The notes: a model not told the origin generated them from the letters alone. A stretch of DNA of 34,168 nt from Ignavibacteria bacterium (GCA_947459425.1 CANHDJ010000040.1:1-34168); one strand, 5' to 3'. Positions 7,779-15,510 are shown, counted from the stretch's first letter. Made by a program: numbers and translations.

Positions 7779-9056
7779 TCATGTTTTCTGCTTTTTCTTT
7801 TTTGCTGCCGGGAACAGGACATTGTTCAAAATCAGACGATAGCCCGCCGAATTACGGTGCAAACTCAGGTCTGTTGCCGGGTCGCCAACGGCATGGCGGT
7901 AGTCCTCGGGGTCATGCCCGCCATACCACGTGAACGTGCCGCGTCCAAAGTTTCCATGAATATATTTTACTTCATCGGAGCCTTCCTTCTCGCCCATCAT
8001 CACAACCGATTTTTTGATAAATTCTTTGTGAAACGCCGTTGTCTGTCCAAGAAAACCGCGCACGACATTGACGTGGCATTGGGTGAGCATTGTTGGAACG
8101 GGGTCATATTTTGCAGAGAAATCGAAAAGGGTGAAATAATCGCTGAGAGCATCGTTGGAACGGTAGTTTGCATCACAGTCAATGTTGGAATATTCGTACT
8201 CGTAAGGATTCATTACTAACGAGAAATTCTCAAAAGCGAATGTCCGCGAAAAGTCCAGTTTTTGATTTGCACCAGCTTCCGGCGGGTCGCCGTCGAACAT
8301 AATATCGCAAATATCCACATTCTTTGCGGCTTGAGCGATGTCAAACGTATCAGTCGCACCGCACATCGCAAACATAAAGCCGCCACCACCTATCCACGAG
8401 CGAATTTTCTCGACAACAGCTTTTTTCAATTCCGAAACTTTACGAAAGCCCAGTTTTTTTGCCGTACTTTCCAGAAGTGCTACTTGTTGGATATACCACG
8501 GTACAGTCGAAAAACTTGCAAAGAATTTACCATATTGCCCCGTGAAATCTTCGTGATGAACGTGCAGCCAGTCATAATTTTGGAGAGAATCATTCACAAC
8601 TTCTTCATCCCAGAGTTTGGTGTAGGGAATTTCAGCATACTCCATCACCAGCGTCACCGCATCATCCCAAGGCTTAAAACCCGGCGGAACATAGACTGCT
8701 ACTCGCGGTTGCTTTTCAAGTCGCACGACATCCATATTGTTGCCTTCATTCTGCACTTCCGCATAAATTTGTGCCGCGCTTGCACCATCAATCTGCTCAA
8801 AGGAAACGCCGCGAATACGGCATTCTGCGGCAATAGACTCGCTGTAATCCGTCATAAACGCGCCACCGCGATAGTTCAATAACCAATCTACTGTTTGCCC
8901 CTTTGCCAGCGTCCAATACGCCACGCCGTATGCCTTCAAATGGTCTGTTTGTGTCAAATCCATCGTTATCAGCACCTTGCTCTGCGCTTGCGCGGACAGC
9001 GGTGCAAACATGAGGCAAATGATAAGAATGAGCGTTGATAGCTGGAATGGTCTCAT
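7779..9056 (-). CDS. Secreted GATase1-like protein, homologues often labelled 'asparagine synthetase B'
   Basis: A protein of 425 residues with a signal peptide (hydrophobic residues 5-22, likely cleavage after AQAQ). The body begins KVLITMDLTQTDHLKAYG, followed by VDWLLNYRGG, and has a GGGGFMFAMCGATDTFD segment near the middle that resembles the nucleophile elbow of class I amidotransferase-like folds. Close relatives in Bacteroidota are often named asparagine synthetase B, but no AsnB domain (N-terminal Cys2 glutaminase, PP-loop SGGLDS) is present, so that name looks wrong. The likely location is the periplasm; the function is unknown. The start has no strong ribosome binding site. A terminator follows. 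Confidence 0.75.
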   Translation of the reverse strand: MRPFQLSTLILIICLMFAPLSAQAQSKVLITMDLTQTDHLKAYGVAYWTLAKGQTVDWLLNYRGGAFMTDYSESIAAECRIRGVSFEQIDGASAAQIYAEVQNEGNNMDVVRLEKQPRVAVYVPPGFKPWDDAVTLVMEYAEIPYTKLWDEEVVNDSLQNYDWLHVHHEDFTGQYGKFFASFSTVPWYIQQVALLESTAKKLGFRKVSELKKAVVEKIRSWIGGGGFMFAMCGATDTFDIAQAAKNVDICDIMFDGDPPEAGANQKLDFSRTFAFENFSLVMNPYEYEYSNIDCDANYRSNDALSDYFTLFDFSAKYDPVPTMLTQCHVNVVRGFLGQTTAFHKEFIKKSVVMMGEKEGSDEVKYIHGNFGRGTFTWYGGHDPEDYRHAVGDPATDLSLHRNSAGYRLILNNVLFPAAKKKKQKT

Positions 9057-9070
9057 AAAATCTCAAATAA

Positions 9071-9112
9071 AAAAATGTGAGAAGAGGAAACTCTACGTTT
9101 CTTGAGAGTTTC
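9071..9112 (-). terminator. Probable terminator after the dehydratase gene
   Basis: A perfect 8-bp inverted repeat (GAAACTCT at 9087-9094, AGAGTTTC at 9105-9112) lies 21 nt past the stop at 9133. On the minus strand a T-rich stretch follows about 10 nt after the stem. The T-run is a little far away, so termination may be weak. Confidence 0.55.
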
Positions 9113-9132
9113 GCTCAAAGCAGTGATGCTCG

Positions 9133-9435
9133 TTATGCTTGAGGAAATGCGATTTCATCAATTTTTGCGGCAAGGCTGAAATCCAAGACCGTCAGCCCGC
9201 CTTGGTCATGCGTTGAAAGCATAATTTTTACCTTATTCCAGCCGTGGAGCAGCATATCGGGATGATGGTCGGCGGTTTCCGCCAACACGCCCACAGCGCT
9301 CATAAAACCAAGCGCGGAAGCAAAATTTGCTGCTTTGAACTCGCGTTCAATGGTGTTGCCGGAAAGCGACCAAGTGGGAAGGCGCAATAACGCTTCCTGA
9401 ATAGCTTCAGGGCTAAGTTTTGAGGGACGAGGCAT
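9133..9435 (-). CDS. phhB: 4a-hydroxytetrahydrobiopterin dehydratase (pterin carbinolamine dehydratase)
   Basis: A 100-residue protein of the PCD/DCoH family, which recycles the pterin cofactor of aromatic amino acid hydroxylases. The signature is intact: AETADHHPDM, then W-N-K-V near residue 66, then STHDQGGLTVLDFSLA. The paired histidines and the TH dipeptide are the catalytic residues in known members. Length is normal for the family. An AAAGGA site precedes the ATG. No hydroxylase gene lies in the window, so the partner must be elsewhere, or the protein may serve molybdopterin or other pterin chemistry, as suggested for some bacterial members. Confidence 0.92.
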   Translation of the reverse strand: MPRPSKLSPEAIQEALLRLPTWSLSGNTIEREFKAANFASALGFMSAVGVLAETADHHPDMLLHGWNKVKIMLSTHDQGGLTVLDFSLAAKIDEIAFPQA

Positions 9436-9447
9436 AACAAAAATCCT

Positions 9448-9726
9448 TTAGGAAAATTCAAGAAGAGAAGCTAGTGGTTGTGCCGTGATGAACACCGCAT
9501 GGAAAATCTTTGCTGCGCCACCGGAAAACCTACCACTGCCCCATCGTGCAACACACCGCACTACGCGATCAGAGCCGGAGACGCGGAGTTTGTGTGCTTT
9601 GGGGTGGGAAATTGTCGAGCCGCGTTGATTGTGCGTATTGATAGCGTCGTTATTCACGACCGAAGCGTGATTTGACGGCGATGGCTGTCCGGTACGTCCG
9701 AACGATGGCGAGGATTGGGTATTCAT
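9448..9726 (-). CDS. Possible small hypothetical gene
   Basis: An open frame of 92 codons just upstream of phhB (12 nt gap) with a good GGAG site 8 nt before the ATG. The N-terminal half is rich in Ser, Asn, Pro and Gln and the C-terminal half is rich in Arg and Gly. I recognise no family, and the composition does not look strongly protein-like. It may be a leader of the phhB transcript or chance. Confidence 0.3.
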   Translation of the reverse strand: MNTQSSPSFGRTGQPSPSNHASVVNNDAINTHNQRGSTISHPKAHKLRVSGSDRVVRCVARWGSGRFSGGAAKIFHAVFITAQPLASLLEFS

Positions 9727-9961
9727 TGCAAAAACTCCAAAAAAGATTGTGAATCAGCCGCTTACACTTTCGGAACAAAATCTCATATTCCAATAGCAAG
9801 GTTCGTCATCGTCGTTGTCGTCGGCTGGATAATTATCGTCGTTACTGGAGTCTCGAATGTTTCATGCAATGAGGCTTGATTGGAGTAAAGTACGTGGGGA
9901 AATTTGGCGGCAATATTTTCATAACGCCAGTTTTCCACAAAAAGTTCCGTGCTGTTGTTTT
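9727..9961. other. Intergenic stretch, no gene seen
   Basis: Short frames here break quickly on both strands. A run of CGTCGTTGTCGTC-like triplets near 9805-9840 would encode an Asp-rich peptide on the minus strand, but it lacks a start. Together with the doubtful frame at 9448-9726, about 520 bp between phhB and the carbamoyltransferase holds no gene I can support. Confidence 0.5.
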
Positions 9962-11689
9962 TTATTCTTTTGTCAAAATAAAATCGCCAATTACCAACGC
10001 ATCCAATCCCGTCGAATAGAAGCATCGAAGGGCATCTTGAGGCGTACAGACGGTTGGTTCTCCTTGAACATTAAACGATGTGTTGATGAGAATGCCATAA
10101 CCGGTGCGCTTTTCAAACTCGTCCAAGAGCGTCCAAAAAAGTGCGTTTTGGTCTTTGGTAACGCGCTGCGTTCGTGCCGTGCCGTCAACGTGGACGCAGG
10201 ATGGAACGTTTCCGCGCTCTGATTCCGCAAAGGGTAGCGCCACGACCATAAACGGCGAATCTTTGCCACTTGGAATAAAGCGCTCGTAGCTTTCCGCTTT
10301 GATAGACGGGCAAAATGGTCGCCATGTTTCACGGTGCTTTACTTCGAGGTTCAATTTGTCCTTCATATCAGGAAATATCGGACTCGCCAAGATAGAACGC
10401 GCTCCAAGTGACCGTGCGCCAACTTCCATTGCGGATTGCATCCAACCGATGATTTTTCCATCAGCAAGCATTTGTGCGGTTTCGGCGGCAATATTGTCAC
10501 TTCTGCGGTAAGGCGTTTTGGCATTTTTCAACACCGTTTCGATTTGGTCATTGGTATAGCTTGGTCCCCAATAGGCGTGTTTCATGGCAAAGCGGGGGTT
10601 GTCACCTGCCTCAGACGCAGCCAACAGAGCGGCTCCCAGCGAAACGCCATTATCCGTAGCGGCTGGCTGGACGAAGAGGTTGTGTACGATGTCCATTTGG
10701 GCAATTTTGCCATTCATCGCGCAGTTCATCGCCACACCGCCCGCCAGACAAAGGTTTGTCAAGCCTGTCCGCTTGTGTAAACGTTTCACCAAGCCCATCA
10801 CAACTTGTTCCAAGCGCCACTGTACGGCAAAAGCAATATCGGGGTAGTTGCCTTCCAAAGCAGATTGGTTGCTACTGCGCGGCTTGCCAAAAAGTTCGAC
10901 AAATTCATCGGTAAAGCGCCGTCCGTACTTGTGCGCACCGATAAAACGCAGATACGGATTGATGGCATAATGTCCCGTTTCGGGGTCGAAGGAAAGCATC
11001 TTGTCGAGTTTATCTTGCAAATCTTGGTCGTATTTGCCGTATGAAGCCAGTCCCGTGACCTTGCCCTCGTCCATGTAGGGCTTAAAACCAAGAAACTCCG
11101 TGAAGGTCGCGTACAAACCGCCAAGTGTGTGGGGAAGTTTATAGGTGTCAACGACCTCAATCCCTTCTTTTGTGCCTTTTGCCAACATCGTGCATATTTC
11201 CTCGCCGGAGCCGTCAATGCTGAGGATATTTGCTTCCTCAAAACCCGATGCAAAAAACGCCGAAGCCACGTGCGACAAGTGGTGCGAATAATAGCGCACC
11301 GGAGGAACCGTGTTTGTCGGCGAGAGCGAGCGCAAGCCAAGTTGGAGCGTTTGCTCAATGCGGTCAGGATGGTACAGATTGAGGCGATATGCTTGCTGAA
11401 GTTTATTGTAAGAGTGCGTATCGGGATATTTGTTATGCTGCTCTTCGTAAAAAACGGGTGCTTGTAAACTATATCGTGTGCAATCCCAACCGTAGGCAAT
11501 TTGGTCAATTTGGTCGAGGTGAAGTCCTGCTTTTTCCAAGCAAAATCGGGCTGCTTTGAACGGAAAATCATTGGGCGAAGTTTTAATGCGATTAAAACGT
11601 TCTTCTTCTGCCCAAGCAATGAGTTTTCCATCAATAACAAGAGCCGCACTGGGATTGGGTCCGGGAGCAAACATACCGAGAATTTTCAT
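9962..11689 (-). CDS. NodU/CmcH-family O-carbamoyltransferase
   Basis: A protein of 575 residues with the layout of NodU, CmcH and TobZ, which make carbamoyl-adenylate from carbamoyl phosphate and ATP and pass the carbamoyl group to a hydroxyl. The N-terminal Kae1-like part starts MKILGMFAPGPNPSAALV and carries the metal-binding histidines H136-H137 and H140 in YYSHHLSHVASAF, followed by LSIDGSGEE. The C-terminal part has the conserved GARSLGARSILASP and GILINTSFNVQGEP blocks. Length is normal. The acceptor cannot be told from sequence; a surface sugar or a secondary metabolite is possible. It is transcribed with no close partner, the nearest gene being 135 nt upstream. Confidence 0.9.
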   Translation of the reverse strand: MKILGMFAPGPNPSAALVIDGKLIAWAEEERFNRIKTSPNDFPFKAARFCLEKAGLHLDQIDQIAYGWDCTRYSLQAPVFYEEQHNKYPDTHSYNKLQQAYRLNLYHPDRIEQTLQLGLRSLSPTNTVPPVRYYSHHLSHVASAFFASGFEEANILSIDGSGEEICTMLAKGTKEGIEVVDTYKLPHTLGGLYATFTEFLGFKPYMDEGKVTGLASYGKYDQDLQDKLDKMLSFDPETGHYAINPYLRFIGAHKYGRRFTDEFVELFGKPRSSNQSALEGNYPDIAFAVQWRLEQVVMGLVKRLHKRTGLTNLCLAGGVAMNCAMNGKIAQMDIVHNLFVQPAATDNGVSLGAALLAASEAGDNPRFAMKHAYWGPSYTNDQIETVLKNAKTPYRRSDNIAAETAQMLADGKIIGWMQSAMEVGARSLGARSILASPIFPDMKDKLNLEVKHRETWRPFCPSIKAESYERFIPSGKDSPFMVVALPFAESERGNVPSCVHVDGTARTQRVTKDQNALFWTLLDEFEKRTGYGILINTSFNVQGEPTVCTPQDALRCFYSTGLDALVIGDFILTKE

Positions 11690-11824
11690 AGACTTTTGCG
11701 GATACTATAAAGAATTGGATTCAGAAATTAGAATTGTAGCAGCCTCTCTACCGCATACTTTTCAAGGTCATTTGAGCTTTTATTGGATGGTTCGGATTAA
11801 CGGTGAGTTTTATTCGTTCAAAAT

Positions 11825-13189
11825 TTACACCGTCACGCCGTTTGTATTCACGACGCTGACCGCACCAAAGTTACGCAATTTTTGGCGCAAATGCTCAACA
11901 TTCCCTGAAGCCGCGATAACAACGCTTTCGGTACTGAAACGGCGCTGTTGCACCTCGAAAAGACGGTCTTTGGTCATAGCCGCAAGCTCCGCAAGATACC
12001 GCGAATGATAATCTTTAGGCAAGCCGTAGAGTTCCAATGTACTCAGAAGCGAAACCACCTGTGTTGGCGTTTCGGTTCGGAGTGCGAACGAGCCAATCAT
12101 ATATTTCCGTGTTGTTTCGAGTTCGTCGTCGGTGACGGGTTCGGTGCGAAGGCGCTCTATTTCCCGCAAAACCTCACTGACGGCGCTGTCAACAACATCG
12201 CTGCCCACGTGTGAGCTGACCGTCAGGACGCTTGCGTGTTTGCGAGCATCAATGCTACTATGAATGCCGTAGGTATAGCCTTTCTCTTCGCGGAGATTAT
12301 GATTGAGGCGAGAAATGAAACTTCCACCAAAAATCGTGTTCAAAAATTGCATCGGGATAAAATCTTCCTCTGCACGATTCACCGTGCGAAAGCCCATCCG
12401 AAGCGATGTTTGGGCAGCATCGGGCTTTTCAACAAGAACGACGTTGGTAGCTTGAGGCTTGTCCACTTGGCGGCTTGGTGCTTGTGTTTTTTTGCCGTTG
12501 CTTGATTGGTGCTTGCCAATGCGCTCTTGAATCTGCTCGGCGAGGTCGTGAGCGCGAAAATTTCCGGCAGCAGCGATAAAAAGATTGTCGGGCTGAAGGC
12601 TGCGCAAATAGGCGCGTTGGCAGTCTGCTTGTTGAAAATTCGTAACCGTTTCCAGTGTCCCGACAACAGGATGTCCATACTTTTCACCGCGAAACATTCC
12701 TTGGGTGAAGGCGATAGAGGAAAGATATGCCGCATCGCTATTTGCCTGCTCAATTTCAACGAGAGTTTGCTGGCGGACGCGATCAATCTCTTCGGGCGGA
12801 AAACTTGGATGTTGCACCACATCGGTCAGCAAATCCAGTCCTGTCGCCGTAAAATCCGACAAAATGCTCAGATGTGCCGAAAGCGAATCAAACACACACG
12901 AAACCGAAAGTGAACCGCCCGTAAAATCAATTTCTTCGGCAAGTGCTTGTGCGTCTAGCGTACGTTTGGGCGAGGCAGTGCCTTTATTCATTAGCGTTGC
13001 CATAAAATTGGTTTCGCCCGCAATATTGTCCTCGGCAGCACCGCTTTGAGAGACAATACTCATGGTTAAGAGCGGTTGCGACGTGTCTTCGACGGCAATC
13101 AGCGTCATGCCGTTTGGAAGGGTGATTTCGGTGTGTGTGGGCAGCGAAAAGGTCGTGGGTGTAGGAATCAGAGGCGGTTTTGTCGGCAT
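11825..13189 (-). CDS. M16B peptidase homologue lacking the zinc site
   Basis: A protein of 454 residues with the two-lobed M16 fold. At the place of the HxxEH zinc motif it reads TNFMATLMNKGT (residues 60-71): the two histidines and the glutamate are replaced by N61, T65 and A64. The second lobe keeps the substrate-holding segment LNTIFGGSFISRLN and LREEKGYTYGI. This is the pattern of the non-catalytic partner in two-subunit M16B enzymes, known from processing-peptidase pairs. Such genes usually sit next to a catalytic M16 gene, but none is in this window. No signal peptide is evident. A TACTTTTG element at 13235-13242 may be its promoter -7 box. Confidence 0.9.
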   Translation of the reverse strand: MPTKPPLIPTPTTFSLPTHTEITLPNGMTLIAVEDTSQPLLTMSIVSQSGAAEDNIAGETNFMATLMNKGTASPKRTLDAQALAEEIDFTGGSLSVSCVFDSLSAHLSILSDFTATGLDLLTDVVQHPSFPPEEIDRVRQQTLVEIEQANSDAAYLSSIAFTQGMFRGEKYGHPVVGTLETVTNFQQADCQRAYLRSLQPDNLFIAAAGNFRAHDLAEQIQERIGKHQSSNGKKTQAPSRQVDKPQATNVVLVEKPDAAQTSLRMGFRTVNRAEEDFIPMQFLNTIFGGSFISRLNHNLREEKGYTYGIHSSIDARKHASVLTVSSHVGSDVVDSAVSEVLREIERLRTEPVTDDELETTRKYMIGSFALRTETPTQVVSLLSTLELYGLPKDYHSRYLAELAAMTKDRLFEVQQRRFSTESVVIAASGNVEHLRQKLRNFGAVSVVNTNGVTV

Positions 13190-13234
13190 TGTACGTCCGA
13201 ATGATATGATAGCAAAAGTTTGGATGAATTACTA

Positions 13235-13242
13235 CAAAAGTA
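13235..13242 (-). promoter_or_regulatory. Possible -7 box of the M16-like gene
   Basis: Read on the minus strand this is TACTTTTG, matching the Bacteroidota TAnnTTTG -7 consensus, 46 nt before the start codon at 13189. No clear TTG -33 element lies at the right distance, so this is tentative. Confidence 0.35.
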
Positions 13243-13271
13243 CATTTTTTTTTGATGTAGTAAAAAAGTTC

Positions 13272-13302
13272 TTGACTTTCGGCAAGGGAAGTGATATTTT
13301 TG
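13272..13302 (+). promoter_or_regulatory. Promoter of tRNA-Asn
   Basis: TTG at 13272-13274 and TATTTTTG at 13295-13302, separated by 20 nt, match the Bacteroidota-type -33 TTG / -7 TAnnTTTG promoter. The same bases also give a fair sigma-70 reading (TTGACT, 17 nt, TATTTT). The tRNA begins 25 nt downstream. Confidence 0.7.
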
Positions 13303-13326
13303 TACTCTGTTTTCAAATACATTTAT

Positions 13327-13400
13327 TCCGAAATAGCTCAGTTGGTTAGAGCATCTGACTGTTAATCAGAGGGTCGTAGGTTCAAGTCCTACTTTCGGAG
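13327..13400 (+). tRNA. tRNA-Asn (anticodon GTT)
   Basis: A full cloverleaf of 74 nt. The acceptor stem is TCCGAAA / TTTCGGA with discriminator G, the D arm contains AGCTCAGTTGGTTAGAGC, the anticodon stem TCTGA / TCAGA encloses the loop CTGTTAA with anticodon GTT, and the T arm is GTAGG-TTCAAGT-CCTAC. CCA is not encoded. A promoter lies just upstream and an intrinsic terminator 11 nt downstream. Confidence 0.97.
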
Positions 13401-13410
13401 CAGAGCAAAA

Positions 13411-13440
13411 AGCCCGTCAAACAAGATTTGACGGGCTTTT
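13411..13440 (+). terminator. Intrinsic terminator of tRNA-Asn
   Basis: A perfect 11-bp stem (AGCCCGTCAAA / TTTGACGGGCT) with loop CAAGA, followed by TTTTCTTTG. Loop and inner stem are the same as in the terminator at 4081-4107. Confidence 0.95.
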
Positions 13441-13918
13441 CTTTGCCGCTTGTAACCGCCCCGTGAATAACGTGTACATCTGAATCGTTCTTTTCGTTTG
13501 ATATCCTTGTCGCAAGCATTTCTGTGGCGCACTACCCAACGCCCGCATCAAGATTTTCACGCTTTGCTTCCGTCATGCAGATAATTGGTACTTTAACCTC
13601 AATCGGAATGCTGCTTTGGGAAAATAAATGGTCGCAATAGCCCGTCAAACCACGTGCTTTACCTACCTTGAGTTCATAGCCCGAAAAAAGCGTGAGATTC
13701 TCAGGGTTTGAGCGGTGAATAAAGCGCAAAATTGGTGAAATGATGTACTCGGAGCGGGCTTTTTCGGTCAGCATCGGATACCACGCATTTTCGTCCAATT
13801 CTGCCCGCAAAAGCGCATCAGCACTACGTTTTGGCACATTGGAAAACAGTGTGCCGGATCAAGCCGTTATCGAAAAGGCTTTTTCAAACGATGTGAGCGT
13901 AAAAGAACGGTAGGATAT
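13441..13918 (-). pseudogene. Decayed PD-(D/E)XK-like gene, copy B
   Basis: A second, more damaged copy of the family seen just upstream. Reading from 13918 the expected start is ATA instead of ATG (ATA-SYRSFTLTSFEKAFS), with a good AAGGGAA site before it. An in-frame TGA at 13859-13861 stands where copy A has Arg. The frame then runs NVPKRSADALLRAEL to TEAKRENLDAGVG, where TAG at 13532-13534 replaces the Gln of GLGQC. Behind the stop the frame still reads CATEMLATRIS and VIHGAVTSGK, then meets the tRNA-Asn terminator, so about the last 40 codons are gone. The lesions look like single transitions, consistent with slow decay. The ExK pair in TEAKRE suggests a restriction-nuclease-like fold. 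Confidence 0.8.
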
Positions 13919-14536
13919 GGCTATTTCCCTTTCTTCTGCGTTTGATAAAATCAATCACGCTTTGTAATGCACCCAAAAGCTCGGGTAAATTCATAAGTGA
14001 ATAACGGGTGAGTGTCTATGGTGAGCGTTGTTCCTTCCAAGCGCAGGAATAGCCCTCTGGCGCGGCAGTAACGCAGCCGTAAATGGCGGAAAGAGGTATT
14101 CCGTCGCGCTCATTGAAGATGCGGGCGGCAACCATTTCCGCCGTGCATTGCCCCAAACCGCTCTCCACATCTTCCTTCTTTGCCTCTACGACGCACAAAA
14201 GTGGTGCTTGAATTTCGCTCCGAAATGGTGATTTCGTAATGATGAAATCACAATACCCATCCAAACCCTCCGCTGCATCCACCGTTAATTTCGCACCCGA
14301 AAACACGACTACGCTGCGATTGACATTGCGCCATATTTCCTTCAGCACCGAAACGATAATATATTCCGATTTTGCTTTTTCGTTGCGCGTCGGGAGGAGT
14401 TCTGATTCTGCTAAATCTCCTGAAGCCGCTTGCCGGGCGGGAGCGACTTGATAGAGGCAAACAACGGCTCATAGCGCACTTCGAGAGAAAACTTCGTTAC
14501 GGCAGATTTGAGCGAGGTAAATTTTTGATAGGACAT
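13884..14536 (-). pseudogene. Decayed PD-(D/E)XK-like gene, copy A
   Basis: The frame starts at 14536 (MSYQKFTSLKSAVTKFS) with an AGGAA site 8 nt upstream. It is broken by a one-base deletion near 14415 (LQEI / LAESELLPTRNEKAKSEY), again near 14050 (IYGCVTAAPEG / FLRLEGTTLTID) and near 14005 (before SLMNLPELLGALQS), ending at a TGA around 13884. The readable middle part (110 codons from 14348) has GLDGYCDFII, then LCVVEAKKEDVESGLGQC and AEMVAARIFN. The E-x-K motif followed by GLGQC is typical of a conserved family of PD-(D/E)XK nuclease-like proteins. It overlaps the start of copy B by about 35 nt, so the two formed a tandem pair. Function of the intact family is unknown to me. Confidence 0.8.
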
Positions 14537-14612
14537 GAAACAATTCCTTGAAAAGGATAAACAGTACGACCCGAATTACAAAAAACTCCATACAAAATTT
14601 CCAAAGAACGCA

Positions 14613-15076
14613 TCAAACCTTGTTTTTCGCCGCTTTTCGCCGTGATGCCCGCAAACGCACCTCCATCACACCGTGCACGGGCGTAACCACAACCGCAATA
14701 CACACATTCGCCGCCATGCGCCAAAGCGGGATGCCGCCCGTGAAGCGGTCGAGCCAAGGGTCGAGAAACAAAATAGCAAACTCCACCACCACCGCAAACG
14801 ACACAAACCGACCGAAACGCCGTCCCCCATGAGCTTTCCACGCTAACGCGCCTGCTTGCCAGTGCCAACGCTAGCACAAACAGCATCACGCCCGCGATGG
14901 CGGCATACTGAAGGTGCTTTTGGCGTTCTTTTTCATGGGCGGCGAGTTCGGCTTTGTGGCGGGCTTCTGCATCGCGGAGTTTCTGCTCGGCGGCTTGTTT
15001 TTGTGCGTCGTAGTCGGCTTAGAGAGCGGAGAGGCGTTTGGCATTGTCGGTGTTGAAGAGAAAATCTTTGAAAATA
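14613..15076 (-). pseudogene. 3' remnant of a TPR/coiled-coil membrane protein
   Basis: The translated stretch begins FKDFLFNTDNAKRLSAL, then a TAA at 15019-15021 stands where Glu is expected. It continues ADYDAQKQAAEQKLRDAE as a charged coiled coil and reaches a membrane segment (AAIAGVMLFVLALALA). After a frameshift near 14855 it goes on as ALAWKAHGGRRFGRF, EFAILFLDPWLDRFTGG and a last hydrophobic segment ending VHGVMEVRLRASRRKAAKNKV. This layout matches the C-terminal end of TPR proteins with coiled coil and membrane anchor common in Bacteroidota. The TPR part is absent, because the 5' side is joined to a toxin fragment. Confidence 0.7.
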
Positions 15077-15189
15077 TCCTCATCGGTTGCCTTGCCGACG
15101 CTGCTCCAGTACATGGCTTCAAGTCCCGTTCTGCGCAAGACTTCGCCCCACAATGGCGAAAGATCCATATCAACAATAATGGGCTTCAT
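15076..15189 (-). pseudogene. Truncated DUF5615 (PIN-like) toxin gene
   Basis: The first 38 or so codons (MKPIIVDMDLSP, VLRRTGLEAMYWSSVGKATDEDI) match the start of DUF5615 proteins, the PIN-like toxins paired with DUF433 antitoxins. The rest of the domain, including the THDLDF-type block, is missing. The frame passes directly into the remnant of a TPR/coiled-coil protein at about 15076. Its ATG forms an ATGA overlap with the ancestral stop codon of the DUF433 gene. Confidence 0.75.
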
Positions 15190-15224
15190 ACCGCATCGAA
15201 GTTCATTTCCTGTTTTTCTGCCCA

Positions 15225-15410
15225 CTACGCGGCATAGAGCAATGCGGCTCGCACATCTTCTGCCTCTAAATACGGATATGCTTCGCAGATTTGCCCCGTC
15301 GAATAGCCCGACGCAACAAACTCGACTACCATGCTAACGGTTACACGAAGACCGCGAATACAGGGTTTAGTGCCTATTTGAACAGGATTGTGGGTGATTC
15401 GTGGGTGCAT
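15225..15410 (-). CDS. DUF433 antitoxin-like protein, prematurely ended
   Basis: A protein of 61 residues covering almost the whole DUF433 helix-turn-helix domain (ITHNPVQIGTKPCIRG, LRVTVSMVVEFVASG, AYPYLEAEDVRAALLYAA). An AGGAA site lies 7 nt before the ATG. The TAG at 15225-15227 follows YAA. In the same frame the family-like tail WAEKQEMNFDAV continues to a TGA that overlaps the toxin ATG. The tail has therefore probably been lost by a point mutation, likely Tyr to stop. The domain could still fold and bind DNA, but its partner toxin is truncated. Confidence 0.8.
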   Translation of the reverse strand: MHPRITHNPVQIGTKPCIRGLRVTVSMVVEFVASGYSTGQICEAYPYLEAEDVRAALLYAA

Positions 15411-15445
15411 AGAATTTTTCCTTTTTGATGATTTTCGCTCAATTT

Positions 15446-15510
15446 ACACAATAAAATTCACCAATTTCCCCGGCACGGCAATCACCTTTTTCGGGATTTT
15501 GTCATCCAAG
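15446..15510 (-). repeat. Second copy of the leuS 3' end
   Basis: 65 bp matching 15887-15951 with 5 mismatches. On the minus strand it still encodes LDDKIPKKVIAVPGKLVNFIV followed by TAA, against LDGKTPKKVIAVPGKL... and TGA in the real leuS. It lies just past the stop of the DUF4345 gene and in a different frame from it. It is a detached leuS tail with no body. Confidence 0.93.

Noticed and set aside
14497-14889. Open frame of 130 codons on the minus strand
   Set aside because: Its first few residues follow the coiled-coil protein's membrane helix, but the rest is the wrong frame after the frameshift; the protein-like reading moves to another frame.
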